A DNA stretch of 64,000 bases, taken from the NCBI RefSeq assembly GCF_900074915.1, contig NZ_LT222319.1:4497001-4561000 (forward strand), in the 5' to 3' direction. Made by a program: the position numbers and the translations under genes. Source of the DNA: Pseudomonas cerasi (GTDB taxonomy: Bacteria; Pseudomonadota; Gammaproteobacteria; Pseudomonadales; Pseudomonadaceae). The notes under the pieces were generated by a model. That model saw only the letters and a program-made list of their open reading frames with translations. It made no database searches and was not told where the DNA came from. Positions 26,749 to 34,584 of the stretch are shown piece after piece. Numbering within the stretch: position 1 is the stretch's first letter; every line of letters begins with the position of its first letter.

Positions 26749-27011
26749 TTGCGCTTGGCTATTCAGGTCTCTAGCCTTCATCGGTCGCTGCTCAATCAGC
26801 GATCAGGTTTGGTAGACCTGAGTGACCTGTGCGCAATGCGCCACCTTCTCAAGGCGCATTTTTTCGGCCTGCGTTTATGGTGGCCGTGCGCTTGGCGTCT
26901 TCGGACGCACCGGTTTGCCTGGTCACCGGTCTACCAACCTGCGTACGGCCGCCACCCTGATCGTTTGGTAGCGAAAGGGGCGGCTCCTTTCATTGATCAG
27001 GAGTTGCAAAC
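26749..27011 (+). promoter_or_regulatory. Structured leader upstream of the DUF6124 gene
   Basis: About 260 untranslated bases dense in complementary segments. These are a small hairpin (arms TCGCTG/CAGCGA at 26785-26802), a terminator-like hairpin (26835-26864), a UUCG-capped hairpin (GCGTC/GACGC near 26894-26908), and GCCGCC pairing with GGCGGC around 26950-26984 just before the ribosome-binding site. TTGGTAGACC (26809-26818) is the exact complement of GGTCTACCAA (26928-26937). A second TTGGTAG at 26965-26971 can pair with the same CTACCAA. Two exclusive foldings are therefore possible, as in an attenuator or riboswitch. Function is inference; I do not recognise a named RNA family. Confidence 0.5.
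26835..26864 (+). terminator. Terminator-like hairpin inside the DUF6124 leader
   Basis: Stem AATGCGCC/GGCGCATT with a 10-base loop, followed by a T run. It lies about 150 bases before the DUF6124 start codon, so it could release a short RNA from the leader or cause attenuation. Confidence 0.6.
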
Positions 27012-27245
27012 ATGCCCGATAAAATCGTCCCCGACCCGCCCACCGCCCTGTTCACCGTCAACGCATCCGTCAGCCAGGAGGAAGCGCTCAACTACGCTTC
27101 GGATCTGCTGCGCTGCATCATCACGACGGCCTATGAGTCCGGCGACAGCACTCAGGGCACCAGCCGTGATCTGGCGTTTTCGGTGTTGCACATGGCCGAG
27201 ATGGCCAAAGCCATGGTTGACCGCTCACTGGAATGCATCGTTTGA
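27012..27245 (+). CDS. DUF6124 family small protein
   Basis: 77 residues with AGGAG 8 bases upstream of the ATG. The sequence pattern (PDPP near the N-terminus, SQEEALNYASDLLRCI, then a second helix ending LAFSVLHMAEMAKAMVDRSLE) is that of the small DUF6124 (formerly DUF3077) proteins found in several copies in Pseudomonas genomes. Probably two helices, cytoplasmic. No function is known. Preceded by an unusually structured leader. Convergent with the cardiolipin synthase gene. Confidence 0.85.
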   Translation: MPDKIVPDPPTALFTVNASVSQEEALNYASDLLRCIITTAYESGDSTQGTSRDLAFSVLHMAEMAKAMVDRSLECIV

Positions 27246-27286
27246 CCGGATGACAACCCGGGGCCACGCTCGGCCCCGCGCAAACC

Positions 27287-28444
27287 TCAGTTACGCTGAT
27301 CCAGCAAGTTCACCACCAGCCGGTCGATCCAGCCCCACAAGCGCTGCTTGACCCGTCGCCACAGCGGTCTGGCCTTCCAGTCTGCCAGCGTGGTCTCGGC
27401 GCTCAGGGCGAAGTCTTTTTCAAAGCTGGCGACCACGTCTCGGGTCAGTCCGGGGTCGAGGGCTTCGAGGTTGGCTTCCAGGTTGAAGCGCAGATTCCAG
27501 TGATCGAAATTGCACGAGCCGAGACTCACCCAGTCGTCGATCAGGACCATTTTCAGGTGCAGAAAGCACGGCTGGTATTCGAACACCTTGACCCCGGCAC
27601 GCAGCAGGCGCGGGTAGTAGCGGTGACCGGCGTAGCGGACGGACGGGTGATCGGTGCGCGGTCCGGTCAGCAGCAAACGCACATCAACGCCACGTGCCGC
27701 CGCCCGACGCAAGGCGCGGCGAACTTTCCAGGTGGGCAGAAAGTAAGGGGTGGCCAGCCAGATCCGCTTTTGCCCGGTGTTCAGCGCACGTACCAGCGAC
27801 TGCAGGATGTCGCGGTGCTGGCGGGAATCGGCATACGCGACACGACCCAAGCCCTCGCCGGTTATCGGGGCCTTGGGCAGATGATCAAGGCCGAAGTTTT
27901 CTTTCGGACGCCAGGCGAAACGCCGGGCGTTGGCGTGGAACTGCCGGTTGAACAGCGCCTGCCAGTCGATCACCAACGGCCCGGTGATTTCGACCATCAC
28001 TTCGTGCCACTGGCTGGCGTCCTTGTCCGGCTCCCAGAACTCGTCGGTCACACCGGTGCCGCCCACCACGGCCAAGGCCTTGTCCACCAGCAGCAGTTTG
28101 CGATGGTCGCGGTAGAAGTTACGCACGCCCCGCCGCCAGTGGATCGGATTGTAGAAACGCAGAATCACACCGGCATCGGTCAGTTGCTTGCGCAGGCCGG
28201 CGTCGAAGGCTTTGGAACCGAAGTCATCGAACAGACAGCGCACAATCACGCCACGCCTGCCCGCCTCGACCAGCGCGCGCACGATAGCGTCGGCGCAGGC
28301 CCCGGCTTCGACCAGGTACAACTCCAGATCGACCTGCTGCTCGGCGCGATCGATGGCTGCGATCATGCGCGGAAAGAACGCAGGGCCGTCGATCAGCAAT
28401 TGAAAGCGGTTGTTTTCACGCCACGGAAAAATCGCACCGTTCAT
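27287..28444 (-). CDS. clsB: Cardiolipin synthase B-like phospholipase D family protein
   Basis: 385 residues with two PLD/HKD motifs: HRKLLLVD at about 114-121 and HLKMVLID at about 296-303, each followed by the expected Gly/Ser-Asn pattern (GSCNFD in the second). Transfers phosphatidyl groups to make cardiolipin at the inner membrane. There are no N-terminal membrane helices, which fits ClsB rather than ClsA, and a basic amphipathic C-terminus probably holds it to the membrane. It lies 1 base after the YceI stop and is probably cotranscribed. Confidence 0.87.
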   Translation of the reverse strand: MNGAIFPWRENNRFQLLIDGPAFFPRMIAAIDRAEQQVDLELYLVEAGACADAIVRALVEAGRRGVIVRCLFDDFGSKAFDAGLRKQLTDAGVILRFYNPIHWRRGVRNFYRDHRKLLLVDKALAVVGGTGVTDEFWEPDKDASQWHEVMVEITGPLVIDWQALFNRQFHANARRFAWRPKENFGLDHLPKAPITGEGLGRVAYADSRQHRDILQSLVRALNTGQKRIWLATPYFLPTWKVRRALRRAAARGVDVRLLLTGPRTDHPSVRYAGHRYYPRLLRAGVKVFEYQPCFLHLKMVLIDDWVSLGSCNFDHWNLRFNLEANLEALDPGLTRDVVASFEKDFALSAETTLADWKARPLWRRVKQRLWGWIDRLVVNLLDQRN

Positions 28445-28445
28445 A

Positions 28446-29027
28446 TCAGCGCGCCGTGAAGATCAGGACAGCCCCGACCGGGACCGAGAGGCTCACTGCC
28501 GACAATCCTGCGGCGTTGCGCAAGGCCTTGAAGTCCGGGGCCATATCGAAATCCTGGGCATGGATCACCAGCGGCTCTAGCGTCACGACCTGAAATCGCC
28601 GCTCGTCGAGACGCGTCGCCAGCAGCTCGGCGTTATAGCTGTGGGTCTTGCCGCGCAGGCTGACGGTCAGCGGTAAACGCAGTTCCAGTTGTGCGCCGGG
28701 CGCGAGGTTATTGATCGGGCGCATGTCTAACTGCGCATTGATCTGAGCAGCCGGAAACTTGCGCACCTGAAACACCTGCTCTCGAAGGCGCTCGTCGCGC
28801 AGCGGAATGCCGGTGCTGACTGAATCGGTTTCAACTTCCACTTCAGCCAGCCCCTTGGCGTCGACTTTGCCGTGCAGCACCAGAAAGCGATGCACTTCGG
28901 CAATATCGGCATTTTTAGTCGAGGTGAACGAGAGTCGCGACGACTCGTTATCCAGATACCAGTTCGCATGGGCAGGTAACGCCACTGCGGCCAGCATGAC
29001 CAGCAGCAGGCGATTCATAGTGAGCAT
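28446..29027 (-). CDS. YceI family periplasmic protein
   Basis: 193 residues from the ATG at 29027 (GGAG 5 bases upstream). It has a signal peptide cleaved after AHA (about residue 20), then the YceI lipocalin-like barrel: WYLDNESSRLSFTSTKNADIAEVHRF-type opening, IPLRDERLREQVFQVRKFP, and a final FDMAPDF segment. YceI proteins bind isoprenoid-like lipids in the periplasm. It is followed after one base by clsB, so a lipid-related operon is suggested. Confidence 0.87.
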   Translation of the reverse strand: MLTMNRLLLVMLAAVALPAHANWYLDNESSRLSFTSTKNADIAEVHRFLVLHGKVDAKGLAEVEVETDSVSTGIPLRDERLREQVFQVRKFPAAQINAQLDMRPINNLAPGAQLELRLPLTVSLRGKTHSYNAELLATRLDERRFQVVTLEPLVIHAQDFDMAPDFKALRNAAGLSAVSLSVPVGAVLIFTAR

Positions 29028-29116
29028 GCAGACTCCAGACGTGCAATTGAGGGCCACCTTATCCGCCTGTCTGACCGCTGGCAAACGCCCGCGTTCGGCG
29101 GCAATTCATCAGGCCC

Positions 29117-29446
29117 TCATGGCAGCAGGCGACAACCCTGTCGCTCACCCTGCCAGGACGCGCTGCTGGTGCGTCCCAGGCCGCTGGCAATGACCCGTTT
29201 TTGACTGCTGTCGTCGACCAGCGTGCTGGGCAGATACTGCTTGATGTAGCCCTGGCAATACGCTTCGGAATTATTCATGACGTACCTGCACGAGCAGTAT
29301 TCCTTGGCGGTGTAGGCACTGATGATGGTCGGGAACGCCTGCAGGTTCACACGGTACTGCCAGGCGAGCACGGCAAGTGCGGCAACCATCAGCAACAGCA
29401 GGCTGCTGAAGGGACGGCGCAGGATGAACATTCGGCGCGTGCTCAT
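29117..29446 (-). CDS. Small membrane-anchored protein with conserved cysteines, unknown function
   Basis: 109 residues. A basic N-terminus and one membrane segment (about 14-32) precede a short extracytoplasmic domain with Cys at about 51, 53, 64 and 105 (EYCSCRYVMN, YCQGYIKQYLPS, QGCRLLP). It looks like an anchored disulfide-containing periplasmic protein. Its start overlaps the stop of the serine hydrolase gene by 4 bases, so the two are translationally coupled and may act together. I do not recognise the family. Confidence 0.7.
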   Translation of the reverse strand: MSTRRMFILRRPFSSLLLLMVAALAVLAWQYRVNLQAFPTIISAYTAKEYCSCRYVMNNSEAYCQGYIKQYLPSTLVDDSSQKRVIASGLGRTSSASWQGERQGCRLLP

Positions 29447-30549
29447 TGACCGCCCTCCTTGCCAAACGCGGCCTGTACGCGCTTAAGCATCTCATTGTGG
29501 TTGTAGGTAGCGTCGCGGTCATCGGCATAGCGCACGATCACCAGCTTCTGATCGGGAATCACATACAGCGCCTGCCCCCAATGCCCCAATGCCGCGAAGG
29601 TGTCAGGGGGAGCGTCTGGCCACGGTCCTTTGCCGCCATCGGCAGTGCGGTTGAGCCACCATTGGCCAGCGGGCACTTCAACACTGGTATCTACGCCCTC
29701 ACCGGCAAACGGCGTCAGCACGAAGCCCATCCACTCCTTGTTGAGCAACTGCCGATCCTGCCATTGCCCGCCGCGCTGCATCAGCAGGCCGATGCGGGCC
29801 AGATCGCGGGCGGTCATGTAGGCATAGGAAGAACCTACAAATGTACCCGCGCCATCGGTTTCCCAGACCGCACTGCGGATGCCGAGCGGGTCGAACAGCG
29901 CGGTCCATGGGTAACCCGGATAGGCCTCATCGCCGACCATCTTTTTCAAGGCCGCCGCCAGAACGGTGCTATCGCCGCTGGAGTAGAGGTAAGTCTTGCC
30001 GGGGGGGTGGGCAGCGCGGTGATCGGCGGTGAAGCGCGCCATGTCGTCGCGCCCGCGGGTGTAGAGCATGGCGACCACCGAGGAGTTGAGCGGTGCGTAT
30101 TCGTAGTCTTCCTGCCAATCCAGACCCGAAGCCCAGTGCATCAGGTCTTTGATGGCGATATCGGGGTGCGCCTTGAACGGCGGGTAGAACTTCGCCACCG
30201 GATCGTTCAGTTGAAAGCGTCCTTCTGCAAACGCCACCCCCAGCACCGTCGCCATGATGCTTTTGCTGATCGACCAGGTCAGGTGCGGCGTTTGCGCGGT
30301 GGTCACACCGCCGTAGCGCTCGTACACAACTTCGCCATCACGAATCACCAGCAGCGCATCGGTGCGAATGCCCTTGCGCGTGGCGTCGTCACGAGGCGGG
30401 AAGGCGTAGGCCTCGAGCTCTTCGATGGCCGCCGATCGCGGCACAGACTGAGAAGGCCATTGCTCTGCCGGCCATGTTTGAGCAACGACGCCCTGGGCAC
30501 TGAAGCCCAGGATCAGAACCAGACACAGACGGATAAATCCACGCGGCAT
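29443..30549 (-). CDS. Serine hydrolase of the beta-lactamase class C-like family
   Basis: 368 residues from the ATG at 30549 (GAGG 7 bases upstream). A signal peptide (core LCLVLILGFSAQGVVA) is followed by a penicillin-binding-protein-like fold. The nucleophile motif is SISK near residue 105, the Tyr motif is YSSG and the third motif region contains GHWGQ. This is closer to EstB-type esterases and D-aminopeptidase-like enzymes than to true AmpC, so a role as esterase or peptidase in the periplasm is likely. Resistance should not be assumed. Forms a pair with the small Cys-rich protein. Confidence 0.85.
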   Translation of the reverse strand: MPRGFIRLCLVLILGFSAQGVVAQTWPAEQWPSQSVPRSAAIEELEAYAFPPRDDATRKGIRTDALLVIRDGEVVYERYGGVTTAQTPHLTWSISKSIMATVLGVAFAEGRFQLNDPVAKFYPPFKAHPDIAIKDLMHWASGLDWQEDYEYAPLNSSVVAMLYTRGRDDMARFTADHRAAHPPGKTYLYSSGDSTVLAAALKKMVGDEAYPGYPWTALFDPLGIRSAVWETDGAGTFVGSSYAYMTARDLARIGLLMQRGGQWQDRQLLNKEWMGFVLTPFAGEGVDTSVEVPAGQWWLNRTADGGKGPWPDAPPDTFAALGHWGQALYVIPDQKLVIVRYADDRDATYNHNEMLKRVQAAFGKEGGQ

Positions 30550-30652
30550 GACAAGGCCTCTACAGAATGATCCGCACACCATATCAGCGTTTCATGACGG
30601 TCAGCTATCAACCGAAGAGCAGACGCAGAGGAAATGGCCACAGCGTTTCCCG

Positions 30653-30679
30653 TCACACAACCATCACCAAAGCTTCACA
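30653..30679 (+). promoter_or_regulatory. Candidate PhoB-type direct repeats upstream of olsB
   Basis: Three TCACA/TCACC cores start at 30653, 30664 and 30675, spaced exactly 11 bases apart, about 105 bases before olsB. PhoB binds direct repeats with 11-base spacing whose core is close to TGTCA, and ornithine lipid synthesis in Pseudomonas is induced by phosphate limitation. The core match is only partial, so this is tentative. Confidence 0.35.
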
Positions 30680-30782
30680 GGCATGACACGCCATCTCCCT
30701 AGCCTGCAAGTACGGCAAAGCGCCTGGACAAATCAGTCACCAGCCCTTTCTGCATCTGCAAGGCTGGCTCATGGAGATTCGT

Positions 30783-31538
30783 ATGACCCAGATCGCCCGC
30801 ATTCGTGACAACACTTCTGAACGTCGTCTTCAGGCCGAGCGCCTGATTGGAGCGCGCGCCTTGCAGGAAGCACAGGCGTTGCGTTTCAGTGTGTTCAGCG
30901 AAGAGTTCAACGCCCGTCTCAACGGCGCTGAACAAGGCCTGGACATCGACGATTACGATGTTCACTGCTCGCACATCGGGGTACGCGACCTGAACACCGG
31001 GCGTCTGGTTGCCACAACCCGGCTGCTCGACCATCAGGCCGCCAACACGCTGGGGCGCTTCTACAGCGAAGAAGAGTTCAGCCTGCACGGGCTGGTCAAT
31101 CTGCAAGGGCCGATCCTCGAACTGGGTCGCACCTGCGTCGATCCGGCCTATCGCAACGGCGGCACCATCGCAGTGTTGTGGAGCGAACTGGCCGAGGTGC
31201 TCAACGAAGGCGGCTACAGCTACCTGATGGGCTGCGCAAGCATCCCGATGCAGGACGGCGGTATTCAGGCCCATGCGATCATGCAACGCCTGCGCGAACG
31301 CTACCTGTGCAACGAACACCTGCGCGCCGAGCCGAAGAATCCGCTGCCGACCCTCGACATCCCGAGCAATGTGATCTGCGAGATGCCACCGCTGCTCAAG
31401 GCCTACATGCGTCTGGGGGCCAAGATATGCGGCGAACCGTGCTGGGACGAAGACTTCCAGGTGGCCGACGTGTTCATCCTGCTCAAGCGCGACGACTTGT
31501 GCCCGCGCTATGCCCGCCACTTCAAGGCGGCCGTGTGA
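30783..31538 (+). CDS. olsB: L-ornithine N-acyltransferase
   Basis: Transfers a 3-hydroxyacyl group from acyl-ACP to ornithine, giving lyso-ornithine lipid. 251 residues from the ATG at 30783 (GGAG 6 bases upstream; an upstream in-frame ATG is less well placed). The GNAT-like acyltransferase core shows LRFSVFSEEFNARL at the N-terminus and LELGRTCVDPAYRNGGTIAVLW in the centre. The last codon overlaps the start of olsA, which carries out the second acylation. The pair therefore makes phosphate-free ornithine lipids of the membrane. Confidence 0.9.
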   Translation: MTQIARIRDNTSERRLQAERLIGARALQEAQALRFSVFSEEFNARLNGAEQGLDIDDYDVHCSHIGVRDLNTGRLVATTRLLDHQAANTLGRFYSEEEFSLHGLVNLQGPILELGRTCVDPAYRNGGTIAVLWSELAEVLNEGGYSYLMGCASIPMQDGGIQAHAIMQRLRERYLCNEHLRAEPKNPLPTLDIPSNVICEMPPLLKAYMRLGAKICGEPCWDEDFQVADVFILLKRDDLCPRYARHFKAAV

Positions 31539-32332
31539 TGAGCCGGTTGCGCGGCTATGCCCGCGTAGTCCGGGTGCTACTGGTCGTAGCGCTCGGATTG
31601 ACGATTGCCAGCGCGTTCGCGGTCCTGGAACGCACCAGGATCGGAGGTTCGATGGAGCGCAGGCAGCGCTGGAGCCGCTGGTTCATGGCACGCCTGACCA
31701 ACGCCCTGCCGTTTCGCGTCACCGTGACAGGTCAACTGCCAACCCAACCCATGCTGTGGGTCAGCAACCATGTGTCATGGACCGACATCGCCCTGCTCGG
31801 CATGCTCGCGCCGCTGTCGTTTCTGTCGAAGGCCGAAGTGCGGACCTGGCCGGTAGCGGGCTGGCTGGCGCTGAAGGCCGGTACGCTGTTCATTCGTCGC
31901 GGATCGGGCGACAGCCGTCTGATCCAGAAGCAGATGTGCAACCATCTGCAGCAAGGCAACGCGCTGCTGATCTTCCCTGAAGGCACCACCACGGACGGCA
32001 AAAGCCTGCGCACCTTTCACGGTCGTCTGCTGTCCAGCGCCATCGACGCTGGCGTGCCGATCCAGCCGGTGGCCATTGGTTACTCGCGTGACGGCAAGCC
32101 GGACCCGATCGCCCCGTTCATTGGCGACGATGACTTGCTGTCGCACTTGCGCCGACTGTTCGCCAACGAGCAGAGCGATGTGCATATTCACCTGCTGACA
32201 CCGATTCCGACCGCTGACCAGGAACGCGCCGCACTGGCCTTCAAGGCCCAGCAGGCCGTTCAGGTGGCGTTGTTTGGCGAGCCGCCGGTTCAGCCGAGCG
32301 ACGTGGTTTCGCGTCCGGCCCGAGCGGCCTGA
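31538..32332 (+). CDS. olsA: Lyso-ornithine lipid O-acyltransferase
   Basis: 264 residues of the PlsC acyltransferase family. An N-terminal membrane segment (about 12-30) is followed by NHVSWTD (the HX4D catalytic motif), then GTLFIRRG and FPEGTTTDG. Completes ornithine lipid by esterifying the hydroxyl of the acyl chain added by OlsB. Starts in a 1-base overlap with the olsB stop. Its 3' end overlaps the convergent acpH gene by 43 bases, which is unusual. Confidence 0.9.
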   Translation: MSRLRGYARVVRVLLVVALGLTIASAFAVLERTRIGGSMERRQRWSRWFMARLTNALPFRVTVTGQLPTQPMLWVSNHVSWTDIALLGMLAPLSFLSKAEVRTWPVAGWLALKAGTLFIRRGSGDSRLIQKQMCNHLQQGNALLIFPEGTTTDGKSLRTFHGRLLSSAIDAGVPIQPVAIGYSRDGKPDPIAPFIGDDDLLSHLRRLFANEQSDVHIHLLTPIPTADQERAALAFKAQQAVQVALFGEPPVQPSDVVSRPARAA

Positions 32333-32889
32333 GCGAAATCCTCGAGTAGCGGATAGAACTCGGCGAAATCCGCACTCAAGGGCTGGTACAGCGCCTGCAG
32401 TTCCTGCATGCCGCCGGCCAGCCCTTCGGGTTTTGACAGGCGTCGGGATATCCCGCTCAACACCTGCTCCAGCACTCCGAAATCCCGATACGACCCCAGC
32501 CAGTCCTGCGCCGCCATGCGCGGTGCGATCAGCGCCAGCCGCTCGGGCAATTGTGGCTCGGCAGCCAGCGTGCCATAGACCTTGCGGGTGAATGCGTCCA
32601 ACGGCAGGTCGGCATAACGATGCCAGTCGCGCGCCAGGCAGTGATCGAAAAAAACATCGAGCATGATGCCGGCATAGCGCCGTCTCTGGAGCGGAAAGCG
32701 GGCAATGGAGGCCTTGATCAGCGGATGACTGTCAGTGAAGGCGTCGATGCTGCGGTGCAGACGAATCGCCGCCTCCAGTTCCGCAGGAAAACGTCCCGGC
32801 AGCGGACCTTTGACGAAATCGCCATACAGGCTGCCAAGCAATTGGGCGGGCCGGTGCCCGCCAAGATGAAGATGTGCCAAGTAGTTCAT
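32290..32889 (-). CDS. acpH: Acyl carrier protein phosphodiesterase (AcpH/DUF479)
   Basis: 199 residues from the ATG at 32889, giving the family start MNYLAHLHL. Further marks are GSLYGDFVKG, IRLHRSIDAFTDSHP and DVFFDHCLARDW, with the His/Asp residues of the HD-like hydrolase. Removes the 4'-phosphopantetheine group from acyl carrier protein. Its 3' end overlaps olsA by 43 bases on the opposite strand. Divergent from pyeR across a region with strong palindromes. Confidence 0.87.
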   Translation of the reverse strand: MNYLAHLHLGGHRPAQLLGSLYGDFVKGPLPGRFPAELEAAIRLHRSIDAFTDSHPLIKASIARFPLQRRRYAGIMLDVFFDHCLARDWHRYADLPLDAFTRKVYGTLAAEPQLPERLALIAPRMAAQDWLGSYRDFGVLEQVLSGISRRLSKPEGLAGGMQELQALYQPLSADFAEFYPLLEDFAQAARAGRETTSLG

Positions 32890-32925
32890 GGCTGCAAGCC
32901 TAGGCCGCTTTCGGGCCCGCTGTCC

Positions 32926-33031
32926 ATATATCGTTATAACCCGATATAGCGATTTGGCTGATCCTAAGCACATAATCATATTTGTATATCGCGAAATATA
33001 GATATAAGGTTCGTTCTATCGCGATATATCG
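32926..33031 (+). promoter_or_regulatory. Cluster of AT-rich TATCG palindromes, probable PyeR operator
   Basis: Three related elements lie between acpH and pyeR. They are ATATCG...CGATAT (32928-32947), ATATCGCGAAATAT (32986-32999, near-perfect dyad on TCGCGA), and overlapping palindromes TATCGCGATA (33017-33026) and CGATATATCG (33022-33031). ArsR-family repressors bind such AT-rich dyads in their own promoters, and PyeR of P. aeruginosa represses its own operon. The last element ends 22 bases before the pyeR start. Confidence 0.55.
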
Positions 33032-33053
33032 CTACACCGCCTGTGAGAACGAC

Positions 33054-33368
33054 ATGCAGATCGACCTCGACGACATAATAAAAGCCCTGGCCCACCCGGT
33101 CCGCCGAGAAATCCTGACTTGGCTGAAAGACCCGCGTGCGAGCTTTCCCGCCCAGGAGTACTCGATCGAACACGGCGTGTGCGCCGGACAGATCGATCAG
33201 CGTGCGGGATTGTCACAATCCACTGTCTCGGCCCATCTGGCGACCCTGCAACGCGCTGGTCTGATCAGCAGCAAGAAGGTCGGCCAATGGCATTTCTTCA
33301 GACGCAACGAAGAAGTCATACAGGCATTCGTTCAGGCGCTGGTTGAAGAACTGAACAACCCGACCTGA
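33054..33368 (+). CDS. pyeR: ArsR-family transcriptional repressor PyeR
   Basis: 104 residues. The winged HTH has ALAHPVRREILTWL at about 10-23 and recognition helix region AGLSQSTVSAHLATLQRAGLI. The metal-binding Cys pair of classical ArsR proteins (ELCVCDL) is absent; one Cys is present in EHGVCAGQID. This matches the non-classical ArsR repressor PyeR, which heads the pyeR-pyeM-xenB operon in P. aeruginosa, and the same three genes follow here in order. The start ATG at 33054 is preceded by a weak GAGAACG. Regulated by itself through the palindromes upstream, by inference. Confidence 0.88.
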   Translation: MQIDLDDIIKALAHPVRREILTWLKDPRASFPAQEYSIEHGVCAGQIDQRAGLSQSTVSAHLATLQRAGLISSKKVGQWHFFRRNEEVIQAFVQALVEELNNPT

Positions 33369-33396
33369 TTTTCCAACGTTTACCAGGAGTTGCCCC

Positions 33397-34563
33397 GTGC
33401 CTCTTTCGCTACTCATTCTGGCCCTGAGCGCCTTCGCCATCGGCACCACCGAATTCGTCATCATGGGCCTGCTGCCCGATGTGGCAGCCGACCTCGGCGT
33501 ATCGATCCCCGGTGCAGGCTGGCTGGTGACCGGCTATGCGCTGGGCGTCGCTGTCGGTGCACCTTTCATGGCCATGGCCACGGCAAAACTGCCGCGCAAG
33601 GCCGCGCTGGTCACGCTGATGGGGATTTTCATCATCGGCAATCTGCTCTGTGCGCTGGCCAGTGACTACAACGTCCTGATGTTCGCCCGCGTGGTGACTG
33701 CACTGTGTCACGGTGCGTTCTTCGGCATCGGCTCGGTGGTTGCCGCAGGTCTGGTGCCCGCCAACCGGCGTGCCTCAGCGGTGGCCTTGATGTTCACCGG
33801 CCTGACACTGGCCAATGTACTGGGCGTGCCGCTGGGTACTGCGCTGGGTCAATACGCGGGCTGGCGCTCGACCTTCTGGGCCGTCACGGTCATCGGGGTG
33901 ATTGCGCTGATCGGCCTGATCCGCTTCCTGCCGACCAACCGCAACGAAGAAAAGCTCGACATGCGCGCTGAACTCGGCGCCCTCAGAGGGGCCGGCATCT
34001 GGCTGTCGCTGACCATGACTGCGCTGTTTTCAGCGTCCATGTTCACCCTGTTCACCTACATCGCCCCACTGCTCGGCGAAGTCACCGGCGTATCGCCCAA
34101 CGGCGTGACCTGGACCCTGCTGTTGATCGGCCTGGGCCTGACCGCCGGCAACGTGATCGGCGGCAAGATGGCCGACCGCCGCCTGGCGTCCACGCTGATT
34201 GGCGTATTCGTCTCGATGGCGGTGATCTCCACCGTGCTCAGCTGGACCAGCACCGCGCTGATCCCGGCTGAAATCACCCTGTTCCTCTGGGCAGTCGCGG
34301 CCTTCGCCGCCGTCCCGGCCCTGCAGATCAACGTGGTGACGTTCGGCAAAGCCGCACCGAACCTGGTGTCAACCCTGAACATCGGCGCCTTCAACGTCGG
34401 CAACGCGCTGGGCGCCTGGGTCGGTGGCAGCGTCATCGCCCACGGTCTGGGCCTGACCAGCGTACCGCTGGCCGCCGCCATCCTGGCCGTGCTGGCGCTG
34501 CTGATAACCCTGATTACCTTTCGCCAGACCGGCAACCCCGAGCTGGCACCTGCTACGCATTGA
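33397..34563 (+). CDS. pyeM: Major facilitator superfamily transporter PyeM
   Basis: 388 residues with about 12 membrane segments, starting at a GTG with AGGAG 8 bases upstream. The N-terminus LILALSAFAIGTTEFVIMGLLP is the conserved helix 1 of the DHA1 drug/sugar-efflux (AraJ/YdhP-like) transporters. LVTGYALGVAVGAPF and the helix 4-5 region follow. Proton-driven export of small molecules is expected; substrate unknown. Middle gene of the pyeR-pyeM-xenB operon, 28 bases after pyeR and 21 before xenB. Confidence 0.88.
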   Translation: MPLSLLILALSAFAIGTTEFVIMGLLPDVAADLGVSIPGAGWLVTGYALGVAVGAPFMAMATAKLPRKAALVTLMGIFIIGNLLCALASDYNVLMFARVVTALCHGAFFGIGSVVAAGLVPANRRASAVALMFTGLTLANVLGVPLGTALGQYAGWRSTFWAVTVIGVIALIGLIRFLPTNRNEEKLDMRAELGALRGAGIWLSLTMTALFSASMFTLFTYIAPLLGEVTGVSPNGVTWTLLLIGLGLTAGNVIGGKMADRRLASTLIGVFVSMAVISTVLSWTSTALIPAEITLFLWAVAAFAAVPALQINVVTFGKAAPNLVSTLNIGAFNVGNALGAWVGGSVIAHGLGLTSVPLAAAILAVLALLITLITFRQTGNPELAPATH

Positions 34564-34584
34564 TCAATTACGAGGATTCGACAC

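Noticed and set aside
26749..27351. 200-codon forward frame overlapping the DUF6124 gene in another frame
   Set aside because: It runs through the structured leader and out of frame over the DUF6124 gene, which has the proper ribosome-binding site and family pattern.
29443..30549. AmpC beta-lactamase
   Set aside because: The motif after SxxK is YSSG rather than YAN and the rest is closer to EstB-like esterases; no ampR beside it.
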